A stretch of 5,144 bases of DNA. Source: CAKQOE01 sp051892195 (lineage in GTDB: Bacteria; Bacillota; Clostridia; Peptostreptococcales; Anaerovoracaceae). A model generated the notes under the pieces. The model was not told where the DNA came from, did not search any database, and was given only the letters and a program-made list of their open reading frames with translations. Made by a program: the position numbers and the translations under genes. Location: positions 1-5,144 of the forward strand of contig JBJFFZ010000026.1 in NCBI GenBank assembly GCA_051892195.1, read 5' to 3'. Shown one piece after another: positions 1-5,126 of the stretch (the first letter of the stretch is position 1; the number at the start of each line of letters is the position of its first letter).

Positions 1-1
1 A

Positions 2-1336
2 GGACCGGAAGTGCCGGCAGAAACCATGCCGGAGAAAGCAGAAGGTACTGCTTCTGGTGAATCCCATGAGCAGGCGCCGGAGCTGGTTCCGGAAGTGCCG
101 GAGGTGCCTGCAGAAACGGCGCCGGAGGAACCGGCAGGTACGGATTCGGACGAAACTGATTCGGAGAAAACGGAAATAACGACTGCTCCAGCGGTGACGG
201 TTGCGGAAGCAACGGGTACCGGGGAAGATGAGGGGGCTGCAGAGCAGCCGGAACGGACGGAGGATATTCTTTCTGTTTATCCGGATGCTTCTGATTTCAG
301 TCCGTGGGGCAGAGCCGCCGCAGTGCTGCTGGTGGACGCCGGGATCGTCAGAGGGGACGGCAACGGAATGCTGAACCCGGAAAAGAGCATTACCAGAGCA
401 GAATTCGTCACCATGCTTTACCGCCTGAAGGACGGAGGAAATGCTCCTTCCATTACTTATGAAGACCCGGAGCTGGCCCGCCTGCAGAAGGCAGGGATTA
501 CTGTGAATACTACGGATGCGGCAGCGGGAGGGCCTGTTCAGGCTTCTGCTTCCTTCAGCGGCCTGCCCGGGGATCTGGTGTACGACGAAATCTGGCTGGT
601 GGACGGAAATCCCGTCAGCGGATCCTATAAGCCGGGGAAGAGCGCCGCTTCCCAGAGCACCTCTTCCATGAGCTGGACGCCTTCCTATACATTGCATATG
701 AAGACCTCTTACAGAGCGGGGGTGGAGCTGACCTGGAAGGCCGACGGAAAGACTTACCGGCTGTACAACGAAAAACCGGTCCATGTGGCAAACTATCCGG
801 CGTCCCACTATGTGACTCTGGCCGACGGGGCAAAGGTGACAAAGATTTTTGATACGGTGCAGTCCTCGTACAAGGGCAACCGGACCTCCGCCTACAATCC
901 CGACTATACGGATATTACAAAGGAAAATTTTGTAAACGGCAAGGGTTACAGCAGTTCCACAGGTTACCTGATCTGGGCAAATCTGGCCACCCAGAAGGTC
1001 AATGTCTTTCAGGGAAGCAAGGGGAACTGGCAGCTGATCAAATGCTTCCGGTGCGCCAGCGGCGCCTCCGCCTCCCCGACGCCGCAGGGAGTCACCTATG
1101 TGACCTATAAGCAGACCGGCTGGTATACTTCCTCCTATGTGTGCAAGCCCGTGGTCCGCTTCTATCCGAATTCCGGCTACGCGTTCCACTCCGTCCTGTA
1201 TACGGCAGACGGCTCCCGCATCAAGGACGGCTCCATGGGATACCCCGTTTCCCACGGGTGTCTGCGCATGATGCCTGCAGGAATCCAGTGGCTCTACGAT
1301 AATATTCCGGTAAAGACCACGGTGGTGATTTACTAG
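2..1336 (+). CDS. SLH-domain L,D-transpeptidase (YkuD family), 5' end outside window
   Basis: Exported cell-wall enzyme expected to form 3-3 (L,D) peptidoglycan cross-links or attach proteins to the wall. The frame is open from base 2, so the start codon and signal peptide lie off the left edge; GTG at 11 is only an internal valine. Numbering that codon as residue 1: residues 1-85 are a Pro/Glu/Thr-rich acidic linker; 86-139 form one S-layer homology motif with the diagnostic ITRAEF at 127-132, which in this family binds pyruvylated secondary wall polymer; about 176-262 look like an Ig-type beta domain (inferred from pattern only); about 316-440 are the YkuD catalytic domain. H393, S414, H415, G416, C417 and R419 match the family signature HX(n)SHGCxR, with C417 as nucleophile, so the enzyme looks active. 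It ends in TAG directly after the domain. SLH motifs usually come in threes; others may lie upstream. Family assignment is firm; substrate is not known. Confidence 0.92.
   Translation, partial: GPEVPAETMPEKAEGTASGESHEQAPELVPEVPEVPAETAPEEPAGTDSDETDSEKTEITTAPAVTVAEATGTGEDEGAAEQPERTEDILSVYPDASDFSPWGRAAAVLLVDAGIVRGDGNGMLNPEKSITRAEFVTMLYRLKDGGNAPSITYEDPELARLQKAGITVNTTDAAAGGPVQASASFSGLPGDLVYDEIWLVDGNPVSGSYKPGKSAASQSTSSMSWTPSYTLHMKTSYRAGVELTWKADGKTYRLYNEKPVHVANYPASHYVTLADGAKVTKIFDTVQSSYKGNRTSAYNPDYTDITKENFVNGKGYSSSTGYLIWANLATQKVNVFQGSKGNWQLIKCFRCASGASASPTPQGVTYVTYKQTGWYTSSYVCKPVVRFYPNSGYAFHSVLYTADGSRIKDGSMGYPVSHGCLRMMPAGIQWLYDNIPVKTTVVIY
5..142 (+). repeat. Imperfect 93-base-period repeat coding the Pro/Glu linker
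   Basis: Bases 5-24 and 98-117 match at 18 of 20 positions, and similarity continues to about 49 and 142. The period is 93 bases (31 codons), so the frame is kept, and both copies encode a PEVPAET-like segment followed by Pro/Glu and then Gly-Thr. This is an in-frame duplication within the low-complexity wall-spanning linker. More copies may lie left of the window. Confidence 0.6.
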
Positions 1337-1367
1337 AATAATACAAATAAAATTGCATACAAAAAAC

Positions 1368-1396
1368 TTGAAAAAAAATACAAAGGGTTTCATAAT
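1368..1396 (+). promoter_or_regulatory. Predicted sigma-A promoter for tyrA
   Basis: TTGAAA at 1368-1373 and CATAAT at 1391-1396 are separated by exactly 17 bases, each with one mismatch to consensus. The stretch lies in AT-rich DNA beginning just after the L,D-transpeptidase stop codon. Transcription would start near 1403, giving a leader of about 105 bases before tyrA. The region is generally A-rich, so a chance match is possible. Confidence 0.6.
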
Positions 1397-1398
1397 AG

Positions 1399-1436
1399 AA
1401 AGGTGCCTGAAGTCTCACGGCTGACGGCGCCTTTTT
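1399..1436 (+). terminator. Terminator-like hairpin between the L,D-transpeptidase gene and tyrA
   Basis: AAAGGTGCC at 1399-1407 pairs with GGCGCCTTT at 1426-1434 (9 bp, one G-U pair), with an 18-base loop, followed by a run of five T (1432-1436). This fits an intrinsic terminator for the upstream gene. However, it lies immediately after the predicted tyrA promoter, so it would also be at the very start of the tyrA transcript, where it could act as an attenuator. The T run is short and the loop long, so termination may be only partial. Confidence 0.55.
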
Positions 1437-1443
1437 GCCGTTA
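1422..1443 (+). promoter_or_regulatory. Competing hairpin overlapping the terminator 3' arm
   Basis: TGACGGC at 1422-1428 pairs with GCCGTTA at 1437-1443 (7 bp, one G-U pair), with an 8-base loop that holds the T run. It uses bases 1426-1428 of the terminator 3' arm and hides the T run, so the two folds exclude each other. This is the geometry of an antiterminator, but no ligand-binding domain, T-box consensus or leader peptide was recognised upstream of it. Confidence 0.35.
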
Positions 1444-1478
1444 CAGCCAATGAAATTATAACAGAAAGGAACGGGGAC

Positions 1479-1494
1479 GGCGGCTCCGCCCGCC
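1479..1494 (+). promoter_or_regulatory. GC-rich hairpin just ahead of the tyrA ribosome binding region
   Basis: GGCGG at 1479-1483 pairs with CCGCC at 1490-1494 around a 6-base loop. The tyrA start at 1508 has only a weak, close Shine-Dalgarno (GGAAAG at 1498-1503, 4 bases from ATG), while a better AAAGGA at 1465-1470 lies upstream of the hairpin. Folding would bring the upstream motif closer to the start. A role in translation is an inference. Confidence 0.35.
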
Positions 1495-1507
1495 ACCGGA
1501 AAGTAAT

Positions 1508-2371
1508 ATGAGAATTGTAATCGTGGGCCTGGGCCTCATCGGAGGCTCCTTCTGCAAGGCCATTAAAAAATATACAGAGCATCACGTCATCGGAGTGGAT
1601 GCAGATCCAAACACACTGGATCTCGCCATTTCCATGGAAGCCGTGGACGAGGTGATCCCCATGCACCGCCTGGATCTTATGAAGCGGGGGGACCTGGTGA
1701 TCGTGGCCATTCCGCCGAAGGATCTGGTGCCGTTTATTCTGGAAAACAAGGAAAACTTCCAGAAGGGGGCGGTGGTTACCGATGTCTGCGGCGTGAAGCG
1801 CTTTGTAGTGGATGCTGTATCGGAGCCTCTGAGAGCTTTAGGGGTTGAGTTTATCGGAGCGCACCCCATGGCAGGCACGGAGTATTCCGGCTTCACCTTT
1901 GCAAAGGAAAGCATGTTTGTAAACGCCAGCTACATTGTGACGCCGACGCCTCAGACCGACCGGGAGAAGCTGGAACGCCTCAAGCAGCTGGCCTACCGCA
2001 TCGGCTTCAAGAAGGTGGTGGAGACGACGGCTGCAAACCACGACGAAAGCATCGCCTACACCTCCCAGCTGGCTCACGTTGTGTCCAATTCCTACATCCG
2101 CAGCACCACCCTGCCGAAGGAAAACGGCTTCAGCGCCGGAAGCTTCCTGGATATGACCCGGGTTGCACGGCTGGACGAAAACATGTGGTGCGACCTGTTC
2201 CTTGCCAACAGCGACAATCTGCTGAATGAAATCACCCAGCTTATGGATCATATGGGCGAGCTGAAGACCCTGATCGAAGCCGGGGACCGGGAGGGCATCC
2301 GCAGCCTTCTGAAGGAAGGCCACGAGCTGAAGATCCGCAATGTGGCCGAAAAGCGGATTTTCACGGAGTAA
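1508..2371 (+). CDS. tyrA: Prephenate dehydrogenase
   Basis: Cytoplasmic enzyme of tyrosine synthesis that oxidatively decarboxylates prephenate to 4-hydroxyphenylpyruvate with NAD(P)+. The 287-residue product opens directly into a Rossmann fold: GLGLIGGS at residues 7-14 binds the dinucleotide, and the acidic D31 at the end of the second strand suggests a preference for NAD+. Further family signatures are TDVCGVK (91-97), GAHPMAGTEYSGF (117-129), the NHDES...SQLAH block (177-190) and the helical C-terminal motif around FLDMTRVARLDENMW (213-227). The length matches a catalytic core with no C-terminal ACT domain, so there is no visible tyrosine-feedback module. ATG at 1508 is chosen because it starts exactly at the first Rossmann strand. 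The gene stands alone: no other aromatic pathway gene is next to it. Control may be exerted through the leader hairpins at 1399-1443. Arogenate dehydrogenase activity cannot be excluded from sequence. Confidence 0.95.
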   Translation: MRIVIVGLGLIGGSFCKAIKKYTEHHVIGVDADPNTLDLAISMEAVDEVIPMHRLDLMKRGDLVIVAIPPKDLVPFILENKENFQKGAVVTDVCGVKRFVVDAVSEPLRALGVEFIGAHPMAGTEYSGFTFAKESMFVNASYIVTPTPQTDREKLERLKQLAYRIGFKKVVETTAANHDESIAYTSQLAHVVSNSYIRSTTLPKENGFSAGSFLDMTRVARLDENMWCDLFLANSDNLLNEITQLMDHMGELKTLIEAGDREGIRSLLKEGHELKIRNVAEKRIFTE

Positions 2372-2397
2372 GAGTATAAAAGAAACTGCAGTGCTGA

Positions 2398-2531
2398 AAT
2401 GCCTGCGGGCAACCCGAAACCGTTGTCTTTACACGTTCAGGGTTCTTTTCGGGTTGCCCTGGTGCAGGGTTTTCGGAAAAACCGTTGAAAAACCCTGCAC
2501 CGCCGGATGCGGAGCATCCGGCGCAGGCATT
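2398..2531 (+). other. Candidate structured element: four-way junction of near-perfect helices
   Basis: Four perfect helices nest without conflict. P1: 2398-2406 with 2523-2531 (9 bp, AATGCCTGC/GCAGGCATT). P2: 2407-2419 with 2447-2459 (13 bp), with a 27-base terminal region. P3: 2461-2473 with 2489-2501 (13 bp), and a possible apical CGG/CCG helix (2474-2476 with 2482-2484). P4: 2502-2510 with 2514-2522 (9 bp, GGA loop). P1 closes directly on P2 and P4, and base 2460 is the only unpaired base at the junction. There is no T run after any helix, so this is not an ordinary terminator. It fills most of the tyrA to orphan-gene spacer. It may be a structured RNA, a 5' leader of the downstream gene, or a palindromic DNA repeat; because it is symmetric, the transcribed strand is uncertain. 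No known RNA family was recognised. Confidence 0.6.
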
Positions 2532-2582
2532 GTTCCGCAGGCTCTGATTTACAGAATATAAAATGTATAAGATTGAATTTTC

Positions 2583-2588
2583 AGGAGG
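2583..2588 (+). promoter_or_regulatory. Strong ribosome binding site that fixes the GTG start at 2594
   Basis: A perfect AGGAGG lies 5 bases before GTG at 2594. It decides the start of the exported-protein gene: the reading frame stays open leftward to an ATG at 2507, but that codon lies within hairpin P4 and has no ribosome binding site. Confidence 0.85.
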
Positions 2589-2593
2589 ATGTT

Positions 2594-3364
2594 GTGACGA
2601 AAAGGAACCGGATTTTTATTGTGGTCGCCCTGATTGCCGGTATCTGCATGGGCAGCGCGGGCGCTGCGCTCTGGTATCACAGTGCAGAGGAAGCTCAGGA
2701 GCCGGCCCGGACTTTACAGGATCTGTACCAGCAGGCCATTGATGACTCTGTTGTTGCAGAGGATGACGAAATTCTTCCCCTTGTGGAAATTACAGAGGAC
2801 AGTGATCTTGTAACATGGAATGAGAGCAAAGACAAAGTCCTGATGATGACCTTTCACAAATATCCGGACAGTTACCCGGAAGGGGAGGATGTCACCGTTC
2901 AATGGGGGTATGTCTGGACTTTTTCGGGGAAGGAATTCCTCTCCAGATATGATGATTACGGGGAAGTCAATGACTGGAATTTAAGACTGAAACAGCTGCT
3001 GGGTCTTCCGGAAGAAAGCGGGCAGACCCATGTTACCGCAATGTGGGTATCGCCCAAGGATCTCCTTCGTCCCGCCTATGTAACAGATATCACCCGGCAG
3101 ATGAGCAATTCTTTTTCTGATGCAGCAGATGATCCTGCAAGGGCGGATCCGGAATACACCGCATGGTTCAACGAAAATGCCGTTTATTCTTACTGTGAAA
3201 ATAAATTTCCGTGGACAAGACTGGGGTATACATATGACTGGGCGGATAACGGAGAAGAATACGGTCTTTCAGAATTTCTCGTCAGGGATGGTTCTGAGGT
3301 GACGGTGGAATTTACGAAGACATTGGAGGAATTTATAAGCTGGGCGGAAGAGAACCGGAAATAA
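2594..3364 (+). CDS. Unrecognised exported or membrane-anchored protein
   Basis: No function is recognised. With the GTG start at 2594 the product has 256 residues. The N-terminus is a clear export signal: basic TKRNR (2-6), a hydrophobic stretch at about 7-28, and a possible signal peptidase I site after A24 (AGA before A25). C18 is preceded by isoleucine, which does not fit a lipobox, so a lipoprotein is unlikely. After an acidic linker (about 31-72) comes a compact region rich in Trp, Tyr and acidic residues (about 73-256). It includes an MWVSPKDLLRP segment (150-160), predicted helices around 160-175, and PWTRLGYTYDW (206-216). The only other cysteine is C201. This suggests a globular extracellular domain held at the membrane. 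It lies 222 bases after tyrA, behind the four-way-junction element, and ends two bases before the assembly gap, so anything downstream is unseen. Coding status is well supported by the ribosome binding site and signal peptide. Confidence 0.85.
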   Translation: MTKRNRIFIVVALIAGICMGSAGAALWYHSAEEAQEPARTLQDLYQQAIDDSVVAEDDEILPLVEITEDSDLVTWNESKDKVLMMTFHKYPDSYPEGEDVTVQWGYVWTFSGKEFLSRYDDYGEVNDWNLRLKQLLGLPEESGQTHVTAMWVSPKDLLRPAYVTDITRQMSNSFSDAADDPARADPEYTAWFNENAVYSYCENKFPWTRLGYTYDWADNGEEYGLSEFLVRDGSEVTVEFTKTLEEFISWAEENRK

Positions 3365-3366
3365 AA

Positions 3367-3466
3367 NNNNNNNNNNNNNNNNNNNNNNNNNNNNNNNNNN
3401 NNNNNNNNNNNNNNNNNNNNNNNNNNNNNNNNNNNNNNNNNNNNNNNNNNNNNNNNNNNNNNNNNN
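3367..3466. other. Assembly gap (100 N)
   Basis: Exactly 100 N, a common placeholder for a scaffold join of unknown length. It begins two bases after the stop codon of the exported-protein gene. True distance, and even adjacency, of the flanks is unknown. Confidence 0.97.
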
Positions 3467-3671
3467 TTTTGTGCGTTCCGGGCGCCGGGGCGACCGGAGA
3501 CCGACTGTGTTATTTTTCGTTATGTAAGTTTAGGGAGGTAGTTGCATTTTTTGTGATTCCGGACCTGAATCCGGGCTGCAGTCTGAAATGCGCTGCAGGG
3601 CAGGCGGTTATCTGCAGTGTTTGCCAAAGGCCGGGCGATAAGCCGCAATGTGCGCCGGGCATTGCCGAGAA
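3467..3671. other. Intergenic stretch with no supported gene
   Basis: About 205 bases between the gap and the metY stop codon. Seen here: three CTGCAG sites at 3576-3581, 3593-3598 and 3612-3617, and a 6-bp hairpin (GCAATG at 3645-3650 with CATTGC at 3660-3665) six bases past the metY stop. The hairpin has no T run in the direction of metY transcription, so it is not a convincing terminator. An open frame on the plus strand runs from 3469 into metY, but it lacks a ribosome binding site and is antisense to a firm gene. Confidence 0.6.
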
Positions 3672-4961
3672 TCAGGCGATTGCTGCGAAGGCCTTATCCA
3701 AAGCGGCGATGAGGTCGTCCACGTTTTCAATACCGATGGAAAGCCGGATGGTATTCGGACGGATGCCCTGATCTTCAAGCTCTTCTGCGCTGAGCTGTGA
3801 ATGGGTTGTGGATGCCGGGTGGATCACCAGGGATTTCACGTCGGCAACATTGGCCAGGAGAGAGAAGATTTCCAGATGGTCAATGAACTTTTTGGCGTCG
3901 TCTTCTGTGCCCTTTACTTCAAATGTGAAGATGGAGCCTGCTCCCTTCGGATAGTATTTCTTGTAGAGCTCGTGGCTCGGCTCGGATTCCAGTGACGGGT
4001 GGTGAACTGCTTCCACCTGCGGATGATTGTTGAGATAATCCACGATTTTCAGGGCGTTCTCCACATGGCGCTCCACTCTCAGGGAGAGGGTTTCCAGGCC
4101 CTGAAGGAAGATAAATGCGTGGAATGGAGAAAGGGTTGCGCCTGTGTCTCTTAAGAGGATGGCGCGAATATAGGTTACAAAGGCTGCAGGTCCTGCGGCT
4201 GCTGTAAAGGATACGCCGTGGTAGCTTGGATTCGGTTCGGAGATCCATGGGTACTTTTTGGATGCGCCCCAGTCAAAGCTGCCGCTGTCCACGATGACGC
4301 CGCCTACGGCTGTACCATGACCGCCGATAAATTTTGTTGCTGAGTGAACGACGATGTCTGCGCCGTATTCAATCGGACGGATCAGATACGGAGTGGAGAA
4401 GGTGGCATCCACTACCAGCGGGAGGCCGTGGGCGTGAGCCGTCTTTGCGATGGATTCAATATCTGCGACGTTGGAGTTCGGGTTGCCCAGGGTTTCGATG
4501 TAGATGGCCTTTGTGTTTTCCTGAATGGCTGCTTCAAAAGAGCCCGGTTCATCCGGGTCCACGAAGGTGGCTGTGATTCCGTAAAGCTCCAGGGTGTGAG
4601 CCAGCAGGTTGTAGGTGCCTCCGTAGATGGTCTTTGAAGCGACGATGTGTTCTCCTGACTTTGCAAGAGCCAGAATCGTATAGTTGATGGCAGCGGCGCC
4701 GGAAGCCAGGCCTAAAGCAGCCGTGCCTCCTTCCAGAGCTGCGATCCGCTGTTCAAAGATATCCTGGGTAGGGTTTGTGAGTCTTCCGTAAATGTTTCCT
4801 GCATCTCTCAGTCCGAAACGGTCTGCCGCATGCTGTGAGTTGTGGAATACATAAGAAGTCGTAGCGTAGATCGGAACGGCTCTTGCGTCTGTTACAGGAT
4901 CTGCCTGTTCCTGTCCTACATGAAGTGATTTTGTTTCAAATTTCCAGTTTGTGTTAGCCAT
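3672..4961 (-). CDS. metY: O-acetylhomoserine sulfhydrylase (PLP-dependent)
   Basis: Cytoplasmic enzyme of the Cys/Met-metabolism PLP family, expected to convert O-acetylhomoserine and sulfide (or methanethiol) to homocysteine (or methionine) plus acetate. The product is 429 residues, typical for O-acetylhomoserine (thiol)-lyases and longer than cystathionine gamma-synthases (about 380-400). Visible features: N-terminal ETKSLHVGQ (9-17); YGRLTNPT (58-65), whose Tyr and Arg hold the cofactor phosphate of the partner subunit; Y113, which stacks on the PLP ring; D186, which pairs with the pyridine nitrogen; SATKFIGGHGT (207-217), with K210 as the Schiff-base lysine; and RLSIGIE (406-412), whose Arg binds substrate carboxylate. 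ATG at 4961 is preferred because GAGGG lies 7 bases upstream; an in-frame ATG at 4979 would add six residues but has only a weak site. It is read alone, toward the gap. A promoter and a palindromic operator lie upstream. Use of O-succinylhomoserine cannot be excluded. Confidence 0.94.
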   Translation of the reverse strand: MANTNWKFETKSLHVGQEQADPVTDARAVPIYATTSYVFHNSQHAADRFGLRDAGNIYGRLTNPTQDIFEQRIAALEGGTAALGLASGAAAINYTILALAKSGEHIVASKTIYGGTYNLLAHTLELYGITATFVDPDEPGSFEAAIQENTKAIYIETLGNPNSNVADIESIAKTAHAHGLPLVVDATFSTPYLIRPIEYGADIVVHSATKFIGGHGTAVGGVIVDSGSFDWGASKKYPWISEPNPSYHGVSFTAAAGPAAFVTYIRAILLRDTGATLSPFHAFIFLQGLETLSLRVERHVENALKIVDYLNNHPQVEAVHHPSLESEPSHELYKKYYPKGAGSIFTFEVKGTEDDAKKFIDHLEIFSLLANVADVKSLVIHPASTTHSQLSAEELEDQGIRPNTIRLSIGIENVDDLIAALDKAFAAIA

Positions 4962-4968
4962 TTTATTT

Positions 4969-4973
4969 CCCTC
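4969..4973 (-). promoter_or_regulatory. Ribosome binding site that decides the metY start
   Basis: On the minus strand GAGGG is followed by 7 bases and then ATG at 4961. The site lies inside the six extra codons that the upstream ATG at 4979 would add, which argues for the shorter protein. Confidence 0.7.
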
Positions 4974-5058
4974 ATTCATTCTTTCTGTTTAACATTGTGC
5001 CGTGCATTGCGCCGGAAACTTTAAACCTATAATTTCGATATGTTTTCTTGATGGTCTT

Positions 5059-5087
5059 ATTGTACGGCACCGTTGCGAAGCTGTCCA
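5059..5087 (-). promoter_or_regulatory. Predicted sigma-A promoter for metY
   Basis: On the minus strand TGGACA (5087-5082) and TACAAT (5064-5059) are separated by exactly 17 bases, each one mismatch from consensus. Transcription would start near 5052, leaving a leader of about 90 bases. No SAM-sensing or T-box riboswitch consensus was recognised in that leader. Confidence 0.65.
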
Positions 5088-5109
5088 CTAAACAAAAATT
5101 ATGAAATGA

Positions 5110-5126
5110 TATAACCTGAGGTTATA
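5110..5126 (-). promoter_or_regulatory. Palindromic operator, LysR-type box, upstream of metY
   Basis: TATAACCTGAGGTTATA is a perfect inverted repeat (8-base arms around a single central G). It contains ATAA-N7-TTAT, a form of the T-N11-A box bound by LysR-type regulators in Firmicutes. Its centre, 5118, is about 66 bases upstream of the predicted metY start of transcription, the usual position of a LysR recognition site for activation. The regulator is not in the window; a divergent gene past the right edge would be typical. Confidence 0.6.

Noticed and set aside
1399..1507. T-box or SAM riboswitch ahead of tyrA
   Set aside because: The leader is too short and lacks the conserved T-box motif or SAM-riboswitch core.
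1838..2323. 161-codon open frame on the minus strand inside tyrA
   Set aside because: Fully antisense to a confident gene with all family motifs; no ribosome binding site or recognisable domain. It is a by-product of GC-rich codon use.
2461..2501. P3 hairpin as a simple intrinsic terminator of tyrA
   Set aside because: The T residues lie inside the 5' arm, not after the 3' arm, which is followed by CGCCGG. It fits better as one arm of the four-way junction.
2398..2531. Insertion sequence or MITE reading of the structured element
   Set aside because: P1 gives short terminal inverted repeats, but no target-site duplication is visible at the flanks and no second copy occurs in the window; a repeat family remains possible but is not shown.
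2340..2561. 73-codon plus-strand frame overlapping the tyrA end and the hairpin region
   Set aside because: No ribosome binding site, out of frame with tyrA, and its composition comes from the paired helices rather than from coding selection.
2544..2571. Promoter for the exported-protein gene (CTGATT with TATAAG, spacing 16)
   Set aside because: The -35 match is only 3 of 6 and the region is AT-rich by itself; not strong enough to annotate, though TATAAG at 2566-2571 is a possible -10.
2507..2593. Longer start (ATG 2507) for the exported-protein gene
   Set aside because: It would place 29 hydrophilic residues before the signal segment and lies inside hairpin P4 with no Shine-Dalgarno; GTG 2594 has a perfect AGGAGG.
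3469..3771. 100-codon plus-strand frame after the gap
   Set aside because: Overlaps the C-terminal part of metY in antisense, no ribosome binding site, no recognisable domain.
3919..4666. Several frames on both strands within metY
   Set aside because: All lie within the metY reading frame region, which has complete PLP-enzyme motifs; none has independent support.
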